Source: Acidimicrobiia bacterium (GTDB lineage Bacteria > Actinomycetota > Acidimicrobiia > IMCC26256 > JAMXLJ01). Taken from it: a stretch of 64,000 nt of DNA. Shown one piece after another: positions 57,163 through 64,000 of the stretch. The notes under the pieces are model-generated. The model did no database searches and was not told where the DNA came from. It saw only the letters and a list, made by a program, of their open reading frames with translations. The stretch covers positions 1 to 64,000 of the forward strand of contig JAMXLJ010000117.1 of NCBI GenBank assembly GCA_024281095.1. Direction: 5' to 3'. A program made the position numbers and the translations under genes. Position 1 is the stretch's first letter; each line of letters starts with the position of its first letter.

Positions 57163-59012
57163 CCATGCTTCCGTTGTCCGCGGTCGTCGGTCAGGACGAC
57201 GCCAAGCTGGCTCTGGTGCTCGCCGCGATGGAGCCCCGCCTCGGCGGTGTGCTGCTGCGCGGGCACAAGGGCAGCGCGAAGACGACACTCGCGCGCGGGC
57301 TCGCCCGGCTCGTCCCGGGCGACGGCCCGTTCGTCGAGCTGCCGCTCGGCGCGACCGAAGACCGCGTCGTCGGGTCGCTCGACCTCGCCGAGCTCCTCAC
57401 CGGTGGCACACCCCGGTACCGCGCCGGCCTTCTGGCCGCCGCCCACGGCGGCGTGCTCTACGTCGACGAGATCAACCTGCTCGCCGATCATCTCGTCGAC
57501 CTGTTGCTCGACGTCGCGGTCTCCGGTGTCAACCGGGTCGAACGCGACGGGATCTCGCACACCCATCCGGCCCGCTTCGTGCTCGTGGCGTCGATGAACC
57601 CCGAGGAGGGCGAGTTGCGTCCGCAGCTCCTCGACCGGTTCGGACTCGCGGTCGACGTCGTCGCACCCGACGACGTGCCGACCCGCACGCGAGCGGTCGC
57701 GGCACAGCTCGCCGCGGAGAGGGGCAACGGCCCGACCGGTGACGCGCTCGAAGCCGACCGCGCGCTTCGCGACCGTCTCGCGCGTGTGCGGCCTGCGATC
57801 GTGACCGATCAGGTCATCGCGGCCGCGTGCCGTATCGCACTCTCGGTCGGGGCCGAGGGGCTGCGCGCCGACCTGATGCTGTGCCGAGCCGCCGCGGCCA
57901 ACGCGGGATGGGAAGGACGCGACACTGCAACCGACAACGATCTGCGTCGTGTCGCGCCGCTCGTGCTGTCGCACCGGCGTCGCCGCACGCCGTTCGAGGA
58001 GCCCGGGCTCTCGCCCGACGAGCTCGATCGCGCCCTGTCCGAGCTCGACGATCCATCCGAGCTCGACGATCCATCCGAGCTCGACGAGCGCTACGAGCCC
58101 GAAGGACCTGACGGGCCCGGGGAACCTCGCAATGGTGGCCCGCGCCCTGACGAGGGCGACACCGGCGAGCGAGATCGCGAAGAGGTCGTCGAGCCCGACC
58201 GCGCGCCGGCGCCCGCGCTCCCGTCGATCGATCGCACCCTTGCCGCGGGACCGTCCGGGCGTCATGTGCGGTCCGCCGGCCCGCGCGGTCGCTTCGTGCG
58301 CGACGTTCCGGCAAGCGACGCGACGACGTCGTTCGCGGCCGTCGGTACCGCGGTCGCGGCCGCGTCCCGCCGCGCCACAACGCCCGATGCACCGGCGGTC
58401 GTGCGCGACGACCTCCGTGAGGCGATCCGTGAGGAGCGCTCGGGCAGTCTCGTCGTGCTCGTCGTCGACACGTCGGGTTCCATGGGCGCGCAACGGCGGA
58501 TCGCGGCGGCGAAGGGCGTGGCCCTCGGCCTGCTGACCGACGCATATCAACGGCGGAACCGGGTCGCGGTCGTCGCGTTCTCCGGCGAGCGGGCGACGCT
58601 CGTCATGCGGGCCACCGGCTCGGTCGAGATCGCGCGTGCACGGTTGAGCGAGCTGCCCACGGGCGGCACGACGCCGCTTGCCGACGCGCTCGACACCGCG
58701 CTCGACGTCGCGGTCTCGGCCCGCCGCGAGAACCTCGAGCCGCTCGTCGTATTGATCACCGACGGGCGCGCGACGGTCGGTGGCGACGATCCGGTGGCCG
58801 CTGCGCACGCCGCCGCGGCTCGGGTCGCGGCCGCGCGCGTGCCGGCGATCGTGGTCGACGCCGAACAGCAGGGCACCCGGCTCGGGATCGCGGCCGACCT
58901 CGCACGAGTGCTCCAGGCCGAATGCGTCCCGCTTGCGGCGCTCGGCGACGACGAGCTCGAGCGTCGCGTGCGTCGAAGCCCGGCCGGCGACAGCACAACC
59001 GGGTCTCGCTGA
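57159..59012 (+). CDS. ChlI-ChlD-type AAA/VWA chelatase subunit fusion
   Basis: Residues 1-320 are an AAA+ domain: VLLRGHKGSAKTTLARGLAR (Walker A), LYVDEINLLADHLVDLLLDV (Walker B) and VASMNPEEGELRPQLLDRFG. A linker rich in Glu, Asp, Pro and Arg follows, with a short tandem repeat. The C-terminal VWA domain has VLVVDTSGSMGAQRRIAAAK (MIDAS). It powers CobN in actinobacteria instead of the proteobacterial CobS/CobT subunits. ATG 57159 overlaps the cobN stop; ATG 57165 is a possible alternative. Length is 617 residues. Confidence 0.92.
   Translation: MTMLPLSAVVGQDDAKLALVLAAMEPRLGGVLLRGHKGSAKTTLARGLARLVPGDGPFVELPLGATEDRVVGSLDLAELLTGGTPRYRAGLLAAAHGGVLYVDEINLLADHLVDLLLDVAVSGVNRVERDGISHTHPARFVLVASMNPEEGELRPQLLDRFGLAVDVVAPDDVPTRTRAVAAQLAAERGNGPTGDALEADRALRDRLARVRPAIVTDQVIAAACRIALSVGAEGLRADLMLCRAAAANAGWEGRDTATDNDLRRVAPLVLSHRRRRTPFEEPGLSPDELDRALSELDDPSELDDPSELDERYEPEGPDGPGEPRNGGPRPDEGDTGERDREEVVEPDRAPAPALPSIDRTLAAGPSGRHVRSAGPRGRFVRDVPASDATTSFAAVGTAVAAASRRATTPDAPAVVRDDLREAIREERSGSLVVLVVDTSGSMGAQRRIAAAKGVALGLLTDAYQRRNRVAVVAFSGERATLVMRATGSVEIARARLSELPTGGTTPLADALDTALDVAVSARRENLEPLVVLITDGRATVGGDDPVAAAHAAAARVAAARVPAIVVDAEQQGTRLGIAADLARVLQAECVPLAALGDDELERRVRRSPAGDSTTGSR
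58041..58087. repeat. 18-bp tandem repeat in the ChlID linker
   Basis: GAGCTCGACGATCCATCC occurs at 58041-58058 and 58059-58076, then a partial copy follows. It is in frame and encodes ELDDPS twice in the acidic linker between the AAA and VWA domains. Slippage here would only change linker length. Confidence 0.85.
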
Positions 59013-59013
59013 C

Positions 59014-60078
59014 GTGCGCGCGTCGCCCGGCGACGGTCTCCGGCGCCCCGTTTTCATGAGCGCACCGGTTGCGCTCATGGGCGGGAGCGCGGTGCTCCTG
59101 CTCGCCGCGGCGGCCGCGGTGACGCTCGGTTCCGTCCGTCTGAGCCCTGGGCAGGTGTGGTCGGTGGTCGCGGCTCACCTCGGCGGCCACCGGGCCGGCG
59201 ACGTGATCGCCGAGCAGATCGTCTGGCAGATACGAATCCCGCGCATCATCCTCGCCATGCTGGTCGGAGGAAGCCTCACCATCGCGGGCACGGTGGTGCA
59301 GGCGCTGGTCCGCAATGCGCTGGCCGATCCCTTCCTCCTGGGCGTCTCGTCGGGCGCGAGCGTCGGCGCGACCGCGGTGCTCCTGTTCGGCGTGCTCGCG
59401 TCGTTCGGCCTGTGGGCTTTGTCGATCAGCAGCATCATCGGTGCGCTCGTCGCGATGCTCGCCGTGTTCGCAGTCGCGCGCGAGTCCGGTCAACTCGCGC
59501 CGACGCGACTCGTGCTGTGCGGTGTCGCGCTCGCGGCGATGTTCGAGGCGCTCACGAGCTTTCTCTTGTTCCGTGGGAACCCGCAGGCGACGCAGTCGGT
59601 GCTGTTCTGGCTGCTCGGCAGCTTCGGTCGCGCCTCGTGGTCGCACTTGTGGTTGCCCGGCGCCGCGCTCACGATCGGCATCTGTTATCTCATGGTTCAG
59701 GCACGGGCGCTCAACGCGCTCGCGGTCGGCGCCGAGACGGCCACGACGTTGGGTGTCGATGTCGGCCGGCTGCGCCGCAACCTGTTCCTCGTGACGTCGG
59801 TGGTCGCCGGCGTCTCCGTCGCCGTGAGCGGCGTGATCGGCTTTGTCGGTCTCGTCGTGCCGCACATCGTGCGTCTCGCCGTCGGGTCCGACCACCGACG
59901 AACCCTTCCGGTCGGGCTCGTGTGGGGCGCAGCCTTCATGGTGCTGGGCGACATCCTCGCCCGCACGGTGGTCGCACCGCAGGAGATGCCGATAGGCGTC
60001 ATCACCGCGTTCATCGGCGCGCCGGTCTTCGTCCTGCTGATCCGCCGCCGCACGTACCGCTACGGCAGCCTCGGATGA
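59014..60078 (+). CDS. btuC: FecCD/BtuC-family ABC transporter permease
   Basis: The 354-residue permease has about ten helices and the family motifs IVWQIRIPRIILAMLVGGSL, GTVVQALVRNALADPFLLGV, SGASVGATAVLL and GVIGFVGLVVPHIVRLAVGS. Given the place between chlID and a cobalamin-style ABC set, it should import corrinoid (vitamin B12) across the cytoplasmic membrane. The start is GTG 59014, 1 nt after the chlID stop; ATG 59056 is a possible alternative. Its stop overlaps the ATPase start by ATGA. Confidence 0.88.
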   Translation: MRASPGDGLRRPVFMSAPVALMGGSAVLLLAAAAAVTLGSVRLSPGQVWSVVAAHLGGHRAGDVIAEQIVWQIRIPRIILAMLVGGSLTIAGTVVQALVRNALADPFLLGVSSGASVGATAVLLFGVLASFGLWALSISSIIGALVAMLAVFAVARESGQLAPTRLVLCGVALAAMFEALTSFLLFRGNPQATQSVLFWLLGSFGRASWSHLWLPGAALTIGICYLMVQARALNALAVGAETATTLGVDVGRLRRNLFLVTSVVAGVSVAVSGVIGFVGLVVPHIVRLAVGSDHRRTLPVGLVWGAAFMVLGDILARTVVAPQEMPIGVITAFIGAPVFVLLIRRRTYRYGSLG

Positions 60079-60863
60079 CGCTGGAACTGCGCGATGTGTC
60101 AGTCGACCTCGGCCCGAGACGCATCCTTTCCGATGTCAGCCTGACGGTCCGTGACCGGGCGTTCGTCGGGCTGCTCGGCCCGAACGGCAGCGGCAAGACG
60201 ACACTCCTGAAGTCGGTCACCCGCGTGAATCGCCCTGCGGCCGGCAGCGTCCTGCTCGACGGGCGGACGGTTCACGAGCTTCGGGCGCGTGAAGTCGCGC
60301 GGCGCATCGCGTTCGTCGGCCAGGAGACGGTGGTCGAGTTCGACATCACCGTGCGGGACATGGTGATGCTCGGGCGACTCCCGCACCAGCGGGCGTACGC
60401 GGCCGACAACGAAACCGATCGTTCGGTGGTTGCGTCTGCACTCGCGACCGTGGACTGTTCGCACCTCGCGACACGGACCTTCCACACCTTGTCGGGCGGG
60501 GAGAAGCAACGGGTCCTCGTGGCCCGGGCGCTCACGCAGCAGGCGGACCACCTGGTGCTCGACGAGCCGACCGCGCACCTCGACATCCGGTACCAGACCG
60601 AGATTCTCGAGCTCGTCGCGGGTCTCGGTCTCACGGTGCTCGTCGCGCTGCACGACCTCGGCCTCGCTGCGATGTACTGCGACGAGGTGCACCTGCTGTC
60701 GTCGGGGCGGCTCTGCGCCAGTGGGCCGCCCGGACAGGTCATCACCGTCGAACGGGTCCAGCAGGTCTACGGCGCGGACGTGATCGTGATCGCGCATCCC
60801 GAGACCGGGACGCCGCAGCTGCTGCCCCGGCGCGCGGTCTCGAACCTTCGAGCGGCCCGATGA
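60075..60863 (+). CDS. btuD: BtuD-type ABC transporter ATPase
   Basis: The 262-residue protein has Walker A GLLGPNGSGKTTLLKS, a Q loop VGQETVVEFD, signature LSGGEKQRVLVARAL, Walker B HLVLDEPTAHLD and the switch His in VLVALHDLGLA. It drives the BtuC-type permease. Family resemblance is to iron-siderophore/B12 ATPases, so the substrate call rests on the operon and riboswitch. Overlaps on both sides are ATGA. Confidence 0.9.
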   Translation: MTLELRDVSVDLGPRRILSDVSLTVRDRAFVGLLGPNGSGKTTLLKSVTRVNRPAAGSVLLDGRTVHELRAREVARRIAFVGQETVVEFDITVRDMVMLGRLPHQRAYAADNETDRSVVASALATVDCSHLATRTFHTLSGGEKQRVLVARALTQQADHLVLDEPTAHLDIRYQTEILELVAGLGLTVLVALHDLGLAAMYCDEVHLLSSGRLCASGPPGQVITVERVQQVYGADVIVIAHPETGTPQLLPRRAVSNLRAAR

Positions 60864-61864
60864 CCCGGACATCCGCGAGAACGGTTGTTGCGCTGGTCGC
60901 GCTCATCGCCGCGGCATGCAGCTCGAGCACGTCGACCACGAACGCCGCGTCCACGCGTTCCGTGCCGCGCCCGTCCGGGTTTCCGGCCACGGTACGGAGC
61001 TGCGGTCAGCCCCTCGTGTTCGACACCCCGCCGAGCCGGGCGGTGTCGAACGACATCAACTTGACCGAGGACATGCTGGCGCTGGGGCTCGCCGATCGCA
61101 TGGTGGGAACGTTCGGTGTCAGCGAACCGATGCCCGAGGAGTACCGGAGCTCGTTCGACCGCGTCGTGCACGTCTCGCCCGACTACGTGAAGCTCGAGCC
61201 TCTCGTCGCGCTCCACCCCGACTTCCTGTTCGCGGGGTGGAACTACGGACTGTCCGAGGAATCGAACCTCACGCCGGAGTCGCTCGGGCGCTACGGGATC
61301 AAGACCTATGTGCTCGAGGAGTCGTGCGCGCACGTCCGACGGGACAAGCGCAGCGTGAGTGTCGACGACACCTACACCGACGTCCGCAATCTCGGAGCCA
61401 TCTTCGGCGTGCGCGCTCGAGCGGAGGGCCTGGTCACCACGATGAAGGCAAAGGTCTCCGACGTGGCCCGGCGGATCGCGAACGTTCGCCGGAAGCGGGT
61501 CTTCGTCTACGACAGTGGCGAGGCGTCACCGTTCACGGCGCCCGGCCTCGCGCTGCCCGACGACCTGATCGCGCGCGCCGGCGGCGCGAACGTCTTCTCC
61601 GACCTCGGGCAGTCGTGGACGTCAGTGTCATGGGAGCAGGTCGTCCGGCGCGCGCCCGAATGCATCGTGATCAACGACTACGGCAGCACGACGGCTATGC
61701 AGAAGCGCCAGTTCCTCGAGCAGTCATCAATGACGCGAAGCCTTCCTGCTGTGCGGGATCACTGCTTCCTCGCGCTGAGCTACGACCAGCTCACACCGGG
61801 GCCGCGCAACGCGGATGCGGTCGAGGCGATGGCACGGTGGCTCCATCCCGACGCGTTCCGCTGA
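60860..61864 (+). CDS. btuF: BtuF-type ABC transporter substrate-binding lipoprotein
   Basis: The 334-residue protein has a lipoprotein signal ending IAAACSSS. The mature part is a type III binding protein with FPATVRSCGQPLVFDTPPSR, INLTEDMLALGLADRMVGTF, VSPDYVKLEPLVALHPDFLF and SYDQLTPGPRNADAVEAMAR. It should capture corrinoid outside the membrane for BtuCD. It ends the riboswitch-led operon. Iron-siderophore receptors look alike, but the operon favours B12. Confidence 0.88.
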   Translation: MTRTSARTVVALVALIAAACSSSTSTTNAASTRSVPRPSGFPATVRSCGQPLVFDTPPSRAVSNDINLTEDMLALGLADRMVGTFGVSEPMPEEYRSSFDRVVHVSPDYVKLEPLVALHPDFLFAGWNYGLSEESNLTPESLGRYGIKTYVLEESCAHVRRDKRSVSVDDTYTDVRNLGAIFGVRARAEGLVTTMKAKVSDVARRIANVRRKRVFVYDSGEASPFTAPGLALPDDLIARAGGANVFSDLGQSWTSVSWEQVVRRAPECIVINDYGSTTAMQKRQFLEQSSMTRSLPAVRDHCFLALSYDQLTPGPRNADAVEAMARWLHPDAFR

Positions 61865-61932
61865 TCGGAGCAACGGTCGACGGGTAGTGTGATCGGCGTG
61901 CGACGGGTGCGCGCTCGGCGCGCGGACCTGCG

Positions 61933-64000
61933 ATGAAGTCGGGCGGTCCCCGCCCGAGCCGCAACAACTTCGCGCCCCCGGCGCTGATCGCCGGGCTGCT
62001 CGCAGCCGTGCTGACGGTGTCGATCGGGTCGATCGTGCCGGTCACCGCGGCGCCCGCACTCTCGGTGCCGCAGGGCACAGGCGGCCCGCGCTTCACCTGT
62101 GCGTACGACGGCGTGATCGACGCAATCAGCGGCGCGTATGGCAGCGCGTCCGCCATCGGATGGCCCGGCAATTCGCAAGGAGTGGTCACCTGCCTGGGTG
62201 GAAGCTTCTTCGTGCAGGGCCCGATCAACCGCGCGTTCGGCTTCGGGATCTACGCGGGGAGCCCGGTGGAGTGGGTGGACGCCGACGGGTATCTGCCCGC
62301 GCAGATCACGACCTTCCGGCGCGACGGCGCGAGCGTCGCGATCACGGAGTTCGCGGACCGGGTGGTCCTCGACGGCCACGCCTTCGTCATGGTGTACGCG
62401 CGCGTCGCCATCACGAATCGAACGAGGCGGACACTGGCCGTCGATCCGCAACCGTCGTCAGGTCTGGTGCCGCTCACCGCCGCGTACGACGCGGTGCGCC
62501 CGCACCGGACGGTCGTGCACGACTACGCGGTGGCGGCCGACCGGTTCGGCAACACATACCCGTGGCCGGCTGCTGCATCGGTGGTAGCGGCGGGTGGCTT
62601 CGCGGCGCATTACGCGCACATGCGAGCGTTCTGGAACCGGCAGCTCGAACAGATCGCGAGCATCCGTGTTCCGGACCGCCAGCTTGCCGACGCGTACCGG
62701 AGCGGTTTCATCTACACGCAGATCGCGCGGAGCGGCACGCACCTGAACACGGGTGTCAACGGCTATCAGGACGAGTTCAGCCACGACGTCATCGGCATCC
62801 TCGTCAACCTCTTCACCCAGGGGTACGACGCCGATGCACATGCCCTCCTGCTCGAAGCGCGCAACGTCGTGGGCTCGCAAGGCCAGTACCGCGACGGAGT
62901 GTGGACCTACTCGTGGCCCTGGGCCGTGTACCTCCTCAAGACCGGAGACATCGAGTTCGTGAAGTCCAATTTCGCGACACCCGGTGCCGGAGGCGCCGGG
63001 CAACCCGGCATCGAGCAGACCGCACATCAGATCGCGGCGGACCGCACGGGGCCGAACGGGATCATGCGGCTCACAGACGACATCGACAGCAACGGCTATT
63101 GGACGGTCGACGACTACGAGGCGCTCACCGGCCTCGCCGCGTATCGCTATCTCGCGACGCGTATCGGAGACGTGACCGAGGCGCAGTGGGCCACGCGCGA
63201 GTACGAGAGCCTGCTGGCCTCCGTCGACCGCACCCTCAGCGCGACGATCAACCGGTACCACCTCGGCTATCTCCCCTGTTCGATGGTCGAGCCGAACACC
63301 GCGAACCGCTGCGCGAACCCCTCCGACGCGAACTGGGCGGCACCGTTCCTCTTCGGCCGGTGGGCGTGGGACGCGCAGTTGTTCGGGGTGCCGGTCCGTG
63401 GCCCCGGGGTGCAACTCATCGACCCGACGTACGCGTACGGGTTCGGGCGCTTGGCCGGCGTGCTCCCGCGCGACACCTACGGCGGATACCCGTTCGACTA
63501 CTACTCGACCGGGTACAACGCGGGATACGGCAGCTGGGCCCTGGCGGGAGCTCGATACCGCGACGAGGGCATCCGCGGCTACGAGTTCATGATCAGGCAC
63601 ACCCAGAGCGGGCCGTATTCGTGGTGGGAGAGCGCGACGTCACCGGCGCTCGATACACCCTGGATCGGCAGCCATCCGGCGGCGGGGCAGGGCTCGTCTC
63701 CTCACGGGTGGGGCATCGCGAACGCGAACAAGGTCCTCCTCGACTCGCTCGTCGCCCAGGCCGCCGATGGCTCGCTCATTGTGGGCCGCGGCGTGCCGGA
63801 CAGCTGGTTGTCTTCGGGGAAGACCATCGCGGTCGAGAACTTCCCGACCACGAACGGAAGACGCGCCGGCGTGGAGATCTCCGCGACGGACGGCGTCGTG
63901 CGGCTCGAGATCAGTGGCTCGCTTGCCGCCGGTGTCCTGTTCCAGCTCCCGCTGTTCGTCGACAACGTCGCGTCGTCGAGCGCGGGAACGGTCGAACCGA
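61933..64000 (+). CDS. Large secreted protein, (alpha/alpha)6-barrel glycosidase-like; 3' end outside window
   Basis: The frame is open from ATG 61933 to the window edge, 689 residues without a stop. A signal peptide follows the basic start (LIAGLLAAVLTVSIGSIVPV). The next region is a beta-sandwich, then helices in pairs with DSNGYWTVDDYEALTGLAAY and ANWAAPFLFGRWAWDAQLFG, like the six-hairpin glycosidase superfamily. It probably acts on a polysaccharide outside the cell. No ribosome-binding site is clear and I cannot name a GH family. It follows btuF by 68 nt but seems unrelated. Confidence 0.65.
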   Translation, partial: MKSGGPRPSRNNFAPPALIAGLLAAVLTVSIGSIVPVTAAPALSVPQGTGGPRFTCAYDGVIDAISGAYGSASAIGWPGNSQGVVTCLGGSFFVQGPINRAFGFGIYAGSPVEWVDADGYLPAQITTFRRDGASVAITEFADRVVLDGHAFVMVYARVAITNRTRRTLAVDPQPSSGLVPLTAAYDAVRPHRTVVHDYAVAADRFGNTYPWPAAASVVAAGGFAAHYAHMRAFWNRQLEQIASIRVPDRQLADAYRSGFIYTQIARSGTHLNTGVNGYQDEFSHDVIGILVNLFTQGYDADAHALLLEARNVVGSQGQYRDGVWTYSWPWAVYLLKTGDIEFVKSNFATPGAGGAGQPGIEQTAHQIAADRTGPNGIMRLTDDIDSNGYWTVDDYEALTGLAAYRYLATRIGDVTEAQWATREYESLLASVDRTLSATINRYHLGYLPCSMVEPNTANRCANPSDANWAAPFLFGRWAWDAQLFGVPVRGPGVQLIDPTYAYGFGRLAGVLPRDTYGGYPFDYYSTGYNAGYGSWALAGARYRDEGIRGYEFMIRHTQSGPYSWWESATSPALDTPWIGSHPAAGQGSSPHGWGIANANKVLLDSLVAQAADGSLIVGRGVPDSWLSSGKTIAVENFPTTNGRRAGVEISATDGVVRLEISGSLAAGVLFQLPLFVDNVASSSAGTVEP

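Noticed and set aside
54250-57288. A 1012-codon open frame on the minus strand across cobN
   Set aside because: It mirrors the cobN coding strand in GC-rich DNA, has Arg/Val/Glu-rich random composition, no motifs, and the plus-strand frame encodes an intact CobN.
58041-58087. ChlID linker repeat as a regulatory element
   Set aside because: It is in frame, inside a coding linker, and only changes an acidic spacer; nothing suggests regulation.
56925-59078. A 717-codon minus-strand frame across chlID
   Set aside because: Antisense shadow of the ChlI-ChlD gene; composition is low complexity and no domain is recognisable.
1-64000. CRISPR arrays, insertion sequences, tRNA or rRNA genes
   Set aside because: No repeat-spacer pattern, transposase, terminal inverted repeats, or tRNA/rRNA signature was seen on either strand.

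Overview
The window is high-GC DNA from an aerobic actinobacterium. Support comes from strong third-position GC, short intergenic gaps, many ATGA/GTGA stop-start overlaps, several likely leaderless starts (a TANNNT box 6-7 nt before the start codon), lipoprotein and copper-protein content typical of Actinomycetota, and an oxygen-dependent cobalamin pathway with an actinobacterial-style ChlI-ChlD fusion beside CobN. A soil or freshwater lineage such as Acidimicrobiia would fit, but the sequence alone does not settle this.

Region 1 (1-11 kb) holds accessory and envelope genes: a lipid kinase, a flavin-binding PPOX protein, an extradiol dioxygenase preceded by a truncated fumarylacetoacetate-hydrolase remnant, a broken HTH regulator, three cupredoxins, an L,D-transpeptidase, a remnant of a chromate transporter and a universal stress protein. 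This stretch has an unusual number of decayed genes.

Region 2 (11-24 kb) has two adjacent nickel/cobalt-type membrane transporters with histidine-rich loops, a PhyH oxygenase overlapping a GH15 glucan hydrolase, a class III nucleotidyl cyclase, small hypothetical proteins, a stand-alone PASTA protein, an acyl desaturase, an HD-domain/LuxR protein and a SnoaL-like protein. Region 3 (24-34.5 kb) has two exported CocE-type hydrolases, a heme-oxygenase-fold oxidoreductase, a family 2 glycosyltransferase, a TetR-PPOX pair, and a secreted LVIVD-repeat protein followed by a type I binding-fold protein without a signal peptide.

Region 4 (34.5-62 kb) is a nearly complete aerobic adenosylcobalamin system in three transcription blocks. 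A leftward block runs cobO-cobB-(RHH-cobI)-cobM-cobL-cobU-cobS-cbiB-cobC-(HAD-cobT)-cobF and continues into a thiolase-like protein, a DUF35 protein and a cupin. A rightward block runs cobG-cobH-cobI-cobJ, with cobK convergent. A second rightward block opens with a cobalamin riboswitch and a 20-codon leader ORF, then cobQ-FhuF-like-cobN-chlID-btuC-btuD-btuF. Together these convert precorrin-2 to adenosylcobalamin and import corrinoids. Genes for precorrin-2 formation (uroporphyrinogen methyltransferase) and for dimethylbenzimidazole (bluB) were not seen here.

The most interesting features are a ribbon-helix-helix DNA-binding domain fused to a CobI/CbiL-type methyltransferase, matching TAGGGCA repeats at its own start and in the cobO/cobG divergent promoter (suggesting an enzyme-linked repressor), a HAD phosphatase fused to CobT that could replace CobC, an FhuF-like iron-sulfur protein locked between cobQ and cobN, and a leader peptide between the riboswitch and cobQ. 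The window ends inside a large secreted protein resembling an alpha/alpha-barrel glycosidase.
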